Shown in pieces: positions 8,549 through 17,970 of a DNA stretch of 64,000 nt (positions are counted from its first letter, which is position 1; every line of letters begins with the position of its first letter). Origin of the DNA: Nitrospira sp. Ga0074138 (lineage in GTDB: Bacteria; Nitrospirota; Nitrospiria; Nitrospirales; Nitrospiraceae); the NCBI GenBank assembly GCA_001464735.1, contig LNDU01000062.1:54357-118356 (forward strand), read 5' to 3'. Below the pieces are notes generated by a model. It was not told the origin of the DNA, made no database searches, and worked only from the letters and a program-made list of their open reading frames with translations. The position numbers and the translations under genes were made by a program.

Positions 8549-9349
8549 TCAGTCCAACGCGAGTGTGAGACACTTGGCCGACCCACCGGATTTCATGAAC
8601 TCATCGAGCTGAACCTGGTGGATTTCATATCCTCGCATACGGAGCCATGCCTGAGTGGCGGGACATCCCGTAGGGAGAACGACATGTTTCCCGACACAGA
8701 CAGCATTGCAGGCGAACTGTAGGGCTTCATCTTCTGGAACGGCAAGACGCAGCTTGTCAGGAGTCCGTTCTGCAATCGCTGCCTGGCCATAGCGATCAAA
8801 GGCAGCAGGGAAATAGAGGAGCTCGCCGCCACTCAAGGGACAGAGACAGGTATCCAGATGATAGAAGCGGCTGTCGACAAGTTCGAGGGGAATGATTTCT
8901 CGGTGAAAACGCTCACTGAGAACCGGGAAGACGTGGATATCCGATCGTTGTCTATAGCCACCGAACCAGTATTCTGAAAAACCCAGGAGGTCGCCTGCTC
9001 CCTCAAAATACAGCTCCTTTTCTACTGTGACCACGTCATAGCCCTGCCCACGGAACCAATCTTCAAAATGAGCCTCTTCAGGCTGACGCTCAGGGTGCCG
9101 GAAACGACTCACGATGGCGGTTCGCCCCACCACGATGCCTGCATTGGCCGTAAATACGAGGTCGGGCAACCCAGGAATGGGAGTCATTCGTTCGAGTACG
9201 ACGCCCACGTCTTTTTCGAGTACTCGCATCAATTCATGCCACTGTCGCATCGCCCTTCCGTGATCTACGCGATTGGTAAGCCGCATCCAGGGATTGATCT
9301 CATACTCAATCCCAAAAAAATCCGGAGGACACACGAGGAGGCGGCTCAT
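8549..9349 (-). CDS. Arginine dihydrolase-type amidinotransferase-fold enzyme (ArgZ-like, stand-alone)
   Basis: A 266-residue member of the guanidine-modifying (amidinotransferase/DDAH) superfamily. The segment FTANAGIVVG, the acidic FEGAGDLL, the HLDTCLCPL histidine segment and the C-terminal nucleophile Cys in GGSAKCLTL match the catalytic layout of arginine dihydrolases. Cyanobacterial ArgZ/AgrE fuses such a domain to a TIGR00300 domain and converts arginine to ornithine, CO2 and ammonia. Here the TIGR00300 partner is a separate gene immediately upstream, overlapping as ATGA. A strong GGGGAGG precedes the ATG. Arginine as substrate is inferred from this pairing; a dimethylarginine hydrolase is the alternative. 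Confidence 0.82.
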   Translation of the reverse strand: MSRLLVCPPDFFGIEYEINPWMRLTNRVDHGRAMRQWHELMRVLEKDVGVVLERMTPIPGLPDLVFTANAGIVVGRTAIVSRFRHPERQPEEAHFEDWFRGQGYDVVTVEKELYFEGAGDLLGFSEYWFGGYRQRSDIHVFPVLSERFHREIIPLELVDSRFYHLDTCLCPLSGGELLYFPAAFDRYGQAAIAERTPDKLRLAVPEDEALQFACNAVCVGKHVVLPTGCPATQAWLRMRGYEIHQVQLDEFMKSGGSAKCLTLALD

Positions 9350-10590
9350 GTTGACCTCCCCAATACCCTGGCGAGTTCCGACAGAAACGATGCCGCATCC
9401 ATGACGAGGCCAACCGCCTGAAAGCTCCCGCGGTCGGCCAACTTGGTCGGGACCGACGGGTTCACGTCTACACAGACTGTGGGAACGGTTGCCGGCAGAA
9501 GATTGCCCGTCGCCACGGAGTGGAGCGTCGAGGCGACGAGGAGCGCCAGCCCAACGCCGGGGATCAAGGCGCGCATCGCGCGTTGTGCCAGAACGGAATC
9601 GGTGATCACTCCGGGCAAGGGACCATCATCACGAATCGTTCCGGACATGATCACTGGCACACCCTGCCGGATACAAGCGGCCATGATTCCCTGCTTGATC
9701 ATTCCCGACGTGACCGCCGCCTCAATACCGCCAATGGCTCGAATTCGGTTGATGGTCCGCAAATGGTGCTCGTGACCATGTGGGACTGCGCGCCCTGCTG
9801 TGAGTCCGTAGCCGAGTGACGTGCCAAACAGATCAGCTTCCATGTCATGTGCAGCCAGCGCATTCCCACAAAACAGGATATGAATAAACGCCTGTTCGAT
9901 CAGCCAGGTCAGCGCCTCACGCCCACCGGCATGAATGATGGCTGGTCCACCGGCCAGTAAGACGTGTGAGTCGCTCCGCCTCTCTCTGTGTCGCTCCCTC
10001 ATTTGACGCATCCGAGTTGCGATGTCGGCAATGATATGGCCATGGGGCCGTTCAGCCGAGACCTGAGACTCCATGAATCCAAAGACGTCCCGTTCGCGTG
10101 GCCGCTGCAGGGGAATGACACGTACCCCCTCTCGACCGACCACGATCTGATCCCCACGACGAACTTCGCCCATCGGCACGGCCTGGGCGACGGAGCCCGC
10201 CTCGGTGACCTCGATCGCGAGATCCATCTCGATTCGATCCACGTCCAGCCATCGACCGTTGAGCCGGATCTGGGTGGGGAGGTGCGTTGTGGCATAGAAG
10301 TCATCGGGTAACACTCCGTCGGCAGGCGCAGGGTCGGTGCGACAGTCCGCCTCACGTTCGATTGAGGCGCCGTGTGGTTGAATCGCTTTGAGAATGTCGT
10401 CTAAGAGCGCTCTCGATGCGGTTCGGATCCGAATACAAGCATGAGACGCCTCCTCCCTGGTCTTGCCGATGTGTACGTCCTCCAGGTCAAAGGTTCCTCC
10501 CATCATCAGGATGAGATCGAGCACCTTGGCGAGCACGAGAGAGTCGATGATGTGCCCTTGAAGGCACACGCGTTCTTGGTAGTGGTTCAC
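9346..10590 (-). CDS. TIGR00300-family protein (LOR/SDH, ornithine cyclodeaminase-type)
   Basis: A 414-residue protein of the TIGR00300 (LOR/SDH bifunctional enzyme conserved domain) family. Recognisable segments are HGHIIADIATRM, VLLAGGPAIIHAGG, NALAAHDMEADLFGTSLG and the C-terminal VPTVCVDVNPSVPTKLADRG. In cyanobacterial AgrE the equivalent C-terminal half converts ornithine to proline with release of ammonia; archaeal homologues are ornithine cyclodeaminases. It starts at a GTG preceded by GAGGA. It is translationally coupled to the amidinotransferase gene, so arginine to ornithine to proline is the likely joint reaction. Confidence 0.85.
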   Translation of the reverse strand: MNHYQERVCLQGHIIDSLVLAKVLDLILMMGGTFDLEDVHIGKTREEASHACIRIRTASRALLDDILKAIQPHGASIEREADCRTDPAPADGVLPDDFYATTHLPTQIRLNGRWLDVDRIEMDLAIEVTEAGSVAQAVPMGEVRRGDQIVVGREGVRVIPLQRPRERDVFGFMESQVSAERPHGHIIADIATRMRQMRERHRERRSDSHVLLAGGPAIIHAGGREALTWLIEQAFIHILFCGNALAAHDMEADLFGTSLGYGLTAGRAVPHGHEHHLRTINRIRAIGGIEAAVTSGMIKQGIMAACIRQGVPVIMSGTIRDDGPLPGVITDSVLAQRAMRALIPGVGLALLVASTLHSVATGNLLPATVPTVCVDVNPSVPTKLADRGSFQAVGLVMDAASFLSELARVLGRST

Positions 10591-10657
10591 AGCCGTCCTC
10601 AGTGGATGTGACCATATCTTACCACCCGCTATGGTAGAGGAAAGAAAATGAGAGGAA

Positions 10658-11704
10658 CTAAGGCTTCATGGGGGATACTTTCATCAGTTCCCTAAGCACG
10701 CTGGTGGCGTAGGCGCCGGGAGGGAGGCTGAAAGATAGGGTGAGGACATCACCGCTGAGTGACCATTCAAGTTCAGCGAGGGGAATGCGAAGCGCTCTGC
10801 GCTCGCCACGAAATCCGCAAGCCTTGGCGGAGGCGACGAGGGTGTCCTTCGTTGTCCCGGCTTCGGCGATGACGGTTTCCTCGATTTGCCCAGGCTGGCC
10901 ACTGGCCCAGGATACCCGCGAGCCGAAGAGGATGCCTGTTGGGCTGATTTCAAACCGATCTGCCCGGGGCTGTTCCTTCTCGGCATCTTCAACCAGGAAA
11001 CAGGCGCCATTGTCTGACTTGATGGCCCAATCACCGACGAACAGGCGATCGATCTGATTGATGCGCCGGGCGAGGATGCGATTGAACAAAAACGACTGAT
11101 AGGTGTTGAGGTACCAGATGCGCTGGGAACGGTTCATCTTCTCTCGCCGGGGCGCATCGTGGAGGAGTGCGGCGCCGATTTGGTAGTTGTCCCCTGTCTT
11201 TCCCTGCCGTTGGGGTCCAAAGTAGTTGGGCACGCCGCGTGCGCTCAGCTGTTGAAGAACGGCCGGTACGGTTTCACGCGCGTGATCGGCGACATTGCGG
11301 ATGACCAACCGGAAGCGATTGCCGGCGTGATGGCCAGTTCGTAGCCGATTACGATGGCGACCGAGAATCTGCACCTTTTGCAGCGTGTCATCGGCCTTGA
11401 GGCCAGATACCTGTTCCGGGGTGACTCCTTGCAGAGACACCATCTGAGTGGTGACGGCTCGTGAATCTTTTAATCCTGCCACGCCGATGGCCTGAGCCTT
11501 CACGCCCAATGTAGAAGAAAGTCGGCGAACAAGATCCGGCGTGGAGAGGCCTCGCTTGGTGATCGCGATGTACAAATGCTCCCCCTCTCCGCACGGCAGG
11601 TAGAGCGGCCGTTCCTCGACCTGAAAGTCTTCGGGCACGGTGCGGATTTGTCCACCGATTCCAGGCACGTTGCTGGTGAGGAAGGGGTCGATTGGTTGCG
11701 TCAC
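10658..11704 (-). CDS. truD: tRNA pseudouridine(13) synthase TruD
   Basis: TruD makes pseudouridine-13 in tRNA(Glu). The catalytic aspartate is D80 in GLKDSRAVTTQ. The NYFGPQRQGKTGDN motif, RSQRIWYLNTYQSFLFNRIL and the C-terminal GFRGERRALRIP confirm the family. Length (348 aa) is normal. The start is a GTG with AAGGA six bases upstream. It diverges from the metallophosphoesterase gene, with about 120 bp between them. Confidence 0.96.
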   Translation of the reverse strand: MTQPIDPFLTSNVPGIGGQIRTVPEDFQVEERPLYLPCGEGEHLYIAITKRGLSTPDLVRRLSSTLGVKAQAIGVAGLKDSRAVTTQMVSLQGVTPEQVSGLKADDTLQKVQILGRHRNRLRTGHHAGNRFRLVIRNVADHARETVPAVLQQLSARGVPNYFGPQRQGKTGDNYQIGAALLHDAPRREKMNRSQRIWYLNTYQSFLFNRILARRINQIDRLFVGDWAIKSDNGACFLVEDAEKEQPRADRFEISPTGILFGSRVSWASGQPGQIEETVIAEAGTTKDTLVASAKACGFRGERRALRIPLAELEWSLSGDVLTLSFSLPPGAYATSVLRELMKVSPMKP

Positions 11705-11827
11705 AGGTGTTCCTTCGTTTGGCTGACGGCAATCAGCGGAAATGTGTGGTCAATCGGGTGGAAAACAGGCCCATGATATACTTTCCCCGTCTATGTGGAA
11801 ACGATCAGGCAAATGACAGGTTGTGGA

Positions 11828-12664
11828 ATGAGCCGGCGACGGACGGTGTCATGGCCTGATTGCGCGCGCGCCTCTATTGGCTACTGCCTCGGCTATCCCC
11901 TCTACCGACTATTCAGCCTCATCCCCGACTGGGAATTCGGCCTTGCAGAGCATGAGGTGACGCGGTACACGCAGGTGCATGGTGTTCTGGCTGGTCGTGC
12001 CGTCCATATTACGGACCTGCATATTGACCGGTATTGCCTGCGGCACGAGCGCATCGTACAGACCGTGGATGAACTCCGTCCAGACTGGATTTTCATCACC
12101 GGGGACCTGCTCAACGTTCCCGAAGGACTCCCTCATCTCTTTCGATTCCTCGAACAGCTCCGCACCATTGCGCCTGTGTACATGACGCTGGGGAATCACG
12201 ACCACTACAGCGGTGTGCCGGTGGCACAATATGCCGAACTCGCCGACCGACACAAGATCACGCTGCTGGTGAATCAAAGTGCCATCGTCTCAACGGGAAA
12301 GGGAGAACTCGCCATTGTCGGCGTCGATGATCCATCGCTACATCGTGCAGATCTTCGATGTGTCCCGCCTCCCGCCGAGTCTCGATTTACGGTACTTCTG
12401 GCTCATGCTCCGAACATTCTCGATTATGTTGAAACCCATCATGCCATTGACTTGATTCTCTGTGGGCACAGCCACGGGGGGCAATGGCGAGTACCAGGGA
12501 TTCCCACCTTTTGGCTCCCGCCGGGATGTAATGGTCGTGTGGCCGGCTGGCACGAGTCCGGCCCACACAGACTATACGTCAACCGGGGGTTAGGGTGGTC
12601 GTTCCTCCCATTTCGTTTGAACTGCCGGCCTGAGATTGCCGTGATTGAATGGATGCAGGAATAG
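11828..12664 (+). CDS. Calcineurin-like metallophosphoesterase
   Basis: A membrane-associated phosphoesterase of the YkuE/LpxG-like type. The five metal-binding motifs are present in order: ITDLHID, FITGDLLN, LGNHDH, LLAHAPN and LCGHSHGGQ. The first 40 residues are moderately hydrophobic (ASIGYCLGYPLYRLFSLI), consistent with a membrane anchor. The start is uncertain: ATG 11828 has AGG seven bases upstream, but ATG 11813 and GTG 11795 are in frame. The substrate is unknown; phosphodiesters such as UDP-diacylglucosamine are cleaved by relatives. Confidence 0.88.
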   Translation: MSRRRTVSWPDCARASIGYCLGYPLYRLFSLIPDWEFGLAEHEVTRYTQVHGVLAGRAVHITDLHIDRYCLRHERIVQTVDELRPDWIFITGDLLNVPEGLPHLFRFLEQLRTIAPVYMTLGNHDHYSGVPVAQYAELADRHKITLLVNQSAIVSTGKGELAIVGVDDPSLHRADLRCVPPPAESRFTVLLAHAPNILDYVETHHAIDLILCGHSHGGQWRVPGIPTFWLPPGCNGRVAGWHESGPHRLYVNRGLGWSFLPFRLNCRPEIAVIEWMQE

Positions 12665-12688
12665 GCCGAGCCGCAAACCGCATGATCG

Positions 12689-13324
12689 TCACTCCCGCAT
12701 CCGGTCCAGTGCTTCCCTCGCTCGACTTCTTGCGGTTTGATCCCAATCATGTTCCATCACGAACGTTAGCCGTTCACGCGCATCGGTGGCCCGCAGCCGC
12801 CCCAACCCCAACGCGGCGCAGGAACGCACGTAGGCGTGATCATCTTCCAGGGCCTTCACGAGCAGCGGCACCACCGACAGATCTTGCAACGCCCCCAGAT
12901 GACTGGCTGCCATGCCCCTGATGCGATGCTGTTTATCACCCAACGCTCGTTGTAGGGTGGTGATAAACAGCTCCTTCAAGGCTGGCACGGCCGATTGAAG
13001 CCCATCGACGCCATACGCATTGACTTCAAGCAAGGTAAACGCAAGGTCAAGTCGTTTGTCCTGGACGGTTTCTCGCTCGAACAGCGATAGGAGTCTGGCT
13101 CGCTCAAGAGACTTTTCATGGCGCCGGTAGAGCGACCTCAGCAAAATGAACAGTAGGCCGACAGCCACAAGACCGATCGTAGCCATCGGCACCGCCTGAT
13201 CAACGATATAGTCCTGGGCCTCGACCGAAAGCCGTTTCCAGGTCCATACCGCGACGATGATGAGGCTGATCAGTACGACAAACAGGGCGGGGATCATCTG
13301 CCCCTGCTGAGGTTGTTTGGTCAT
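12689..13324 (-). CDS. HEAT-repeat membrane protein
   Basis: A 211-residue protein. Two hydrophobic segments near the N-terminus (IPALFVVLISLIIVAVW and MATIGLVAVGLLFILL) anchor it. The remainder is helical and contains HEAT-like repeats such as IRGMAASHLGALQDLSVVPL and VRSCAALGLGRLRATDARE, typical of a protein-binding scaffold. The ATG at 13324 is chosen; a TTG at 13363 is in frame but has no better ribosome site. It converges with the metallophosphoesterase gene. The binding partner is unknown. Confidence 0.8.
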   Translation of the reverse strand: MTKQPQQGQMIPALFVVLISLIIVAVWTWKRLSVEAQDYIVDQAVPMATIGLVAVGLLFILLRSLYRRHEKSLERARLLSLFERETVQDKRLDLAFTLLEVNAYGVDGLQSAVPALKELFITTLQRALGDKQHRIRGMAASHLGALQDLSVVPLLVKALEDDHAYVRSCAALGLGRLRATDARERLTFVMEHDWDQTARSRAREALDRMRE

Positions 13325-13801
13325 GGGGGAGAAATCATACGAGCGGAGTTGATTGGCCGTCAACGAATCGTCTTCGAGACGGCTTCTGCCGGAGAGAGTG
13401 ATGATCAGGTTAAGATTCGTCCGTCCGTGTCATGAATAATTGACTTGCGATTGTCGTGAAAGCCATACTCCATTGCAATCCTGACCGGCAAGACTCAAAA
13501 CGGTCAACAATTGTGAGCGATCTGCCTCAGAATAGTGCCAGGCGACGTGTCATACTGGTCCGTTTTCCTCGCGCTTGATCGAATGCAGAATCACTCGCTC
13601 GAGTAGGTAGGCGATCATGGACATCCCATGGAGATGAACCGATACTCTCTTTATTCCACAAGAGGTTGAAGGAGAATCTTCGTCGAGCCGTTTGTCATAT
13701 GGTCACATCAATGAAGCCATCGCGGTCTCTAAGAGAGGCATCGCCCATCTTTTCCCCCTCGGTGATTAGCGTTTGAATACCTATCTGAGACGGTGTTGAT
13801 C
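13325..13801 (+). other. Intergenic region, about 480 bp
   Basis: No ORF with coding character, RNA gene or clear repeat was seen. It must contain the control region for the large cyclase-ATPase gene downstream, but no convincing -35/-10 pair stands out. Confidence 0.5.
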
Positions 13802-16800
13802 ATGGATGATCGCGTATCCGCATGGCTGGAGAGTCTTGGCCTTGAGCGCTATCGAGAAGCGTTTCAGCAGAACGCCATTACATGGGACGTCTTGCCCGAA
13901 CTGAATGATGGTGATTTGACATCGCTGGGCGTTGTATTGGGCCATCGAAAAAAACTCTTGCGCGCCATCAGCCAACTCTCACAAAACCATGAAGGCAATG
14001 GCTTGGAGGCTCTGCCTGTTTCAACCGGTCAGGAAACAAAGCCATTCCCTGCTGACCGAGATCAAGCGGAACGTCGCCAATTGACGGTCATGTTTTGTGA
14101 CCTTGTGGGCTCGACGGCGCTGGCTCGCCGATTGGACCCTGAAGACCTCCAAGCGGCTGTCCGACGTTTTCTCGATACCTGTGGGGAAGCGATCAGCCGA
14201 TTCAACGGCTATATCGCAAAATACATGGGTGACGGACTATTAGTGTATTTTGGATACCCCCATGCCCATGAGCACGATGCAGAGCGTGCGGTGCATGCCG
14301 GACTGGCCGTGCTGGAGCTAGTGAAGGCCCTGCCTCGTGATTCTCTTCTTCATCAGGATTTCGAAATTGCGGTGCGAATTGGGATTGCGACTGGATCCGT
14401 CATCGTAGGGGAACTCATCGGACAAGACACCGCCAAGGAACGGTCGGTGTTCGGTGAAACTCCGAATCTAGCAGCCCGTCTCCAGGGACTGGCTGCGCCG
14501 AATCAATTAATCGTTGATCCGGTGACGAAGCGTCTTGTCGGGGGCGAGTTCGAGTGTGTTGATGGGGGAACTGTCTCCCTCAAGGGGTTCGAGACACCAG
14601 TCCAGGTCTGGCAGGTTTTAAGTGCCAAACCGTCGGCCAGCCGGTTCGAGTCGTATCGATCTGGCCGACTAGTCGATTTCATCGGCAGAGAGCACGAAAC
14701 GGCGCTTGTCTTGGGTCGCTGGCGCGAGGCAGTAGCGGGTGAAGGACAGGTCGTCCTTCTCGGTGGTGAGGCCGGCATCGGCAAGTCGCGGTTGGTCCGC
14801 TTTCTGCGTGACCGGCTTGCCGAGGAGCGTTACCAGGCGATTCAATTTCAATGCTCACCTTACCATACCAATACGGCGCTCTATCCAGTGATTACGTATC
14901 TGCGTCAGGTGGCGGGGCTGACCAGTGAGGACAGTGCCCCTACGCAACTGCAGAAGCTCGACATCCTGGCCGTCAACAGCGGGCTGGACGACCGCGTCAC
15001 GGTTGTTTTGCTTGCCGATCTGCTCTCGATCAGTGGAGATATTCAGCATCCTCCGCTGACCGTGTCACCCGACAAACGTAAGGACATGACTCTAGAAGCG
15101 CTCATGCAGTACCTGCAAAAGCTGGCGGATCGCTTCCCTGCATTGCTCATCGTAGAGGATGCCCATTGGCTTGATCCAACCACGCTGGACCTCATGACCC
15201 GAATCATCGATCGGATCAGGCAGATGCGCGTGTTGTTGCTGATCACTTTTCGGCCGGACTTCAGGCCGGTGTGGGCGGAATACAGCCACGTCACGTTTCT
15301 GACGTTGAGTCGGCTTCCGCGCCGGCAGAGCGCCGAGCTGATTGCAACGATGACCGGCGGAAAGTTGCTTCCACCGGAAGTGCAGCGGGCGATTCTGGCG
15401 AAGACCGACGGCGTCCCGCTTTATATCGAAGAGTTAACGGAAAGTCTGTTGGGGACTGGATTGCTGGCTGAGGGAACTGACACATTTACCCTCAAGGCTC
15501 CGTTAAAGGACATGGCCATTCCGGACAGTCTGCAAGCGTTGCTCATGGAACGGGTGGACCGATTAGGGCCGATCAAGGAAATTGTTCAGATCGGAGCCGC
15601 AATCGGACGGGAATTTACCTATGAGCTGCTGCGGGCTACCGTTGGGATAACGGACAGCCAGCTCAACGGTGCCCTTGATCGGTTTGTCGCTTCAGGGCTC
15701 ATTCTGCAAGAGGGCGAACGATCGCTGTCGCGCTATCGTTTTAAGCATATGCTTGTTCAAGAAGCGGCCTACAACACGCTTCCCAAGAAATCTCGTCGAC
15801 TCCTCCATGCCCGCATTGCGCAAACACTGGAAGAGAAGTTCGCTGAGCGCGTGCAGTTGGAACCGGAACTCCTGGCTTACCACTTTGAACAGGCAGGTTT
15901 GACCTGTCCGGCCATCACGTATTGGCGTCTTGCAGCCCGAAGAGACGCGGATCGGTCAGCCAATGTCGAAGCGCTGAACCATTTCAATCGTGCCTTGACG
16001 TTGCTGAATGATGTGCCCGCAGGTACGGAGCGCGATGCATTGGAATTGGAACTCCTCATCGCACGTGGAGCCCCCATGGTGACGGTAAAAGGATACGCCT
16101 CCCAGGAGATCGAGCAAAATTATCTGAGGGCAAAGGAACTTTCCCAGGAGGACCGCGACTCCGAGCATCACTTTCTCACTCATTGGGGGTTATGGGTCTT
16201 CCATCTAGTCAGGGGGCCTCTTCCAATAGCGTGCGACCTGGCTGAACATCTCTTGTCTCAGGCGAAGCGTGAGCACAACCCGGATATGCTGATTCGCGCG
16301 CACGAGAGTGTCGGCTCGACCTATTCCTTCCTCGGGCGGTTCGATGAAGCCAAAGCCCATTTGCTGGCCGCAAAGGCTCTGTATGATCCCGATAGGCACC
16401 GCTCGCAGGCTCTACCTTATACTCAGGATCCTGGCATCACCGCGAGAATCATCCTCGCCAGAACGCTATGGATATTGGGCGAGGTCGATCAGGTCGAAGC
16501 GTTGTCGCAGGAGGCCATTGGCATGGCAAGAGAGTTGGAACACCCCTTCACGCTGGCGTTTGCCCTCGCGACGGTCTCCTGGATTTATGCCACCATCCGC
16601 GATGCGGACAGAACCCTGATCCTCGCTGAAGAAGCCATTGCCCTTTCCACCAAATACTCATTTGAAGTGACTTTAGCGTGGGCGACATCCTTGCAAGGCT
16701 GGGCTCTGGCTGAAAAGGGGGAAGAGCAAGGTTTCGGCAGGCTCGTGAAGGGCCTCTCCGCTACGAAAGCCGCCGGCGCGAGTCTCAACAACACGTTTAC

Positions 16801-17197
16801 GCTGGCTCTGCTCGCAGAAATATATTTGCGGCAGAAACGTATTGATGAAGGCTTGGCTGCACTATCAGAGGCGCAGAAGCTTGTTCACTCTCAGGGAGAA
16901 GGGTGTTGGCAAGCGGAACTGCTTCGGCTAAAAGGGGAACTGTTGCTGGAACAATCCGAGCCATCCGTTTCCGCGGCGGAGCAGTGTTTTGCCGAAGCCC
17001 TGAAGATCGCGCAGGACCAGCATGCAAGCATGCTCGAACTTCGAGCCTCGATGAATATGGCCAGACTCTTGAAGAAACTGAACCGATCGGATGCCGCAAG
17101 GAGTGCGTTGCAAGCGGTTTGTTCGAAGATTACCGAACGAGCTTCCAATCCTGAGTTGATCGAGGCAGAAGCTATCCTTTCGGAGCTTGATGGATGA
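13802..17197 (+). CDS. SAM domain / class III nucleotidyl cyclase / STAND-type ATPase / TPR signalling protein
   Basis: A 1,131-residue multidomain protein. Residues about 3-62 form a sterile-alpha-motif (SAM) domain (VSAWLESLGLERYREAF). Residues about 90-265 are a class III adenylate/guanylate cyclase homology domain with both metal-binding aspartates (MFCDLVGSTALA and KYMGDGLL) and the Asn/Arg pair in PNLAARLQ, so it may be active. An AAA_16/STAND ATPase follows, with Walker A GGEAGIGKSRL near residue 320 and Walker B LLIVEDAHWLD near 447. The last 500 residues are TPR-like helices. The start is ATG 13802. The MBL gene follows after 16 bp. The signal and downstream receptor are unknown. Confidence 0.9.
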   Translation: MDDRVSAWLESLGLERYREAFQQNAITWDVLPELNDGDLTSLGVVLGHRKKLLRAISQLSQNHEGNGLEALPVSTGQETKPFPADRDQAERRQLTVMFCDLVGSTALARRLDPEDLQAAVRRFLDTCGEAISRFNGYIAKYMGDGLLVYFGYPHAHEHDAERAVHAGLAVLELVKALPRDSLLHQDFEIAVRIGIATGSVIVGELIGQDTAKERSVFGETPNLAARLQGLAAPNQLIVDPVTKRLVGGEFECVDGGTVSLKGFETPVQVWQVLSAKPSASRFESYRSGRLVDFIGREHETALVLGRWREAVAGEGQVVLLGGEAGIGKSRLVRFLRDRLAEERYQAIQFQCSPYHTNTALYPVITYLRQVAGLTSEDSAPTQLQKLDILAVNSGLDDRVTVVLLADLLSISGDIQHPPLTVSPDKRKDMTLEALMQYLQKLADRFPALLIVEDAHWLDPTTLDLMTRIIDRIRQMRVLLLITFRPDFRPVWAEYSHVTFLTLSRLPRRQSAELIATMTGGKLLPPEVQRAILAKTDGVPLYIEELTESLLGTGLLAEGTDTFTLKAPLKDMAIPDSLQALLMERVDRLGPIKEIVQIGAAIGREFTYELLRATVGITDSQLNGALDRFVASGLILQEGERSLSRYRFKHMLVQEAAYNTLPKKSRRLLHARIAQTLEEKFAERVQLEPELLAYHFEQAGLTCPAITYWRLAARRDADRSANVEALNHFNRALTLLNDVPAGTERDALELELLIARGAPMVTVKGYASQEIEQNYLRAKELSQEDRDSEHHFLTHWGLWVFHLVRGPLPIACDLAEHLLSQAKREHNPDMLIRAHESVGSTYSFLGRFDEAKAHLLAAKALYDPDRHRSQALPYTQDPGITARIILARTLWILGEVDQVEALSQEAIGMARELEHPFTLAFALATVSWIYATIRDADRTLILAEEAIALSTKYSFEVTLAWATSLQGWALAEKGEEQGFGRLVKGLSATKAAGASLNNTFTLALLAEIYLRQKRIDEGLAALSEAQKLVHSQGEGCWQAELLRLKGELLLEQSEPSVSAAEQCFAEALKIAQDQHASMLELRASMNMARLLKKLNRSDAARSALQAVCSKITERASNPELIEAEAILSELDG

Positions 17198-17213
17198 GAA
17201 GGATGAATAAGCC

Positions 17214-17969
17214 ATGCGTCTGACCATTCTCGGTTCCGGAACCAATGTGCACCCTACGCGGGCGGCAGCCGGGTATCTTGTGCGCACGGATCAACATATT
17301 GTGCTGGATTTCGGCCCTCGCACCTTGATTAACCTGATCAAAACTGGTGTGAATCGGCACCGGATCACGCACATCCTGTTCTCGCATTTTCACGCCGATC
17401 ACTTTTCTGATTTCATCACCTTCTTTTTCGATGCGGTCATCTACTCCAAATACGGAGGAGGCCATCGTCCCGACATGACGCTGATTGGCCCGAAGGGCAC
17501 GATCCGTCTCTTTCGGTCGATTATGCGCAGTTTCCCGAGTTTTGACTCAGCTCCATTCCGCGTGACCTTCCGTGAGGTATCCAGCAAGCCATTCATGATC
17601 GGGGAGACTCGTATCGTGCCCAAACCAGTGGTCCACGTACCAGACCTCTCGTCCGTCGGCTATCGGATCGAGTACCGGGGGAAGGCTATGGTGTACTCTG
17701 GGGACTCACAGTATTGCGATGCACTCGTCCGGCTGTGTACTGATGCCGATCTTGTCGTGCTCGATTGCTCATTTCCAGCAAACAAGCCTGGCCCCGCCCA
17801 TTTGCACGCTGGACAGTGTGGTCAGGTGGCGAAGGAGGCCGGGGTGGGCCAACTTATCCTCTCGCACTTCTATCCGATTGCGGATCGATACGACGTGAGA
17901 GGCCAAGCGGCCAAGCAGTACGGTGGCAAGATTTGGAAGGGGAAGGATCTGTTGACGATTAAGCTTTAG
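17214..17969 (+). CDS. MBL-fold metallohydrolase (RNase Z-like)
   Basis: A 251-residue metallo-beta-lactamase-fold hydrolase. The first metal motif is FSHFHADHFSD, followed by later histidines in KPVVHVPD, the acidic MVYSGDSQ and the final LILSHFYP. The overall order (LGSGTNVHPTRAAAGYLV at the start) resembles RNase Z/ElaC-type or phosphodiesterase MBL proteins, but the RNase Z exosite arm is not obvious. It follows the cyclase-ATPase gene by 16 bp and probably shares its transcript; phosphodiesterase activity on a cyclic nucleotide is a speculation prompted by that context. Confidence 0.88.
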   Translation: MRLTILGSGTNVHPTRAAAGYLVRTDQHIVLDFGPRTLINLIKTGVNRHRITHILFSHFHADHFSDFITFFFDAVIYSKYGGGHRPDMTLIGPKGTIRLFRSIMRSFPSFDSAPFRVTFREVSSKPFMIGETRIVPKPVVHVPDLSSVGYRIEYRGKAMVYSGDSQYCDALVRLCTDADLVVLDCSFPANKPGPAHLHAGQCGQVAKEAGVGQLILSHFYPIADRYDVRGQAAKQYGGKIWKGKDLLTIKL

Positions 17970-17970
17970 T

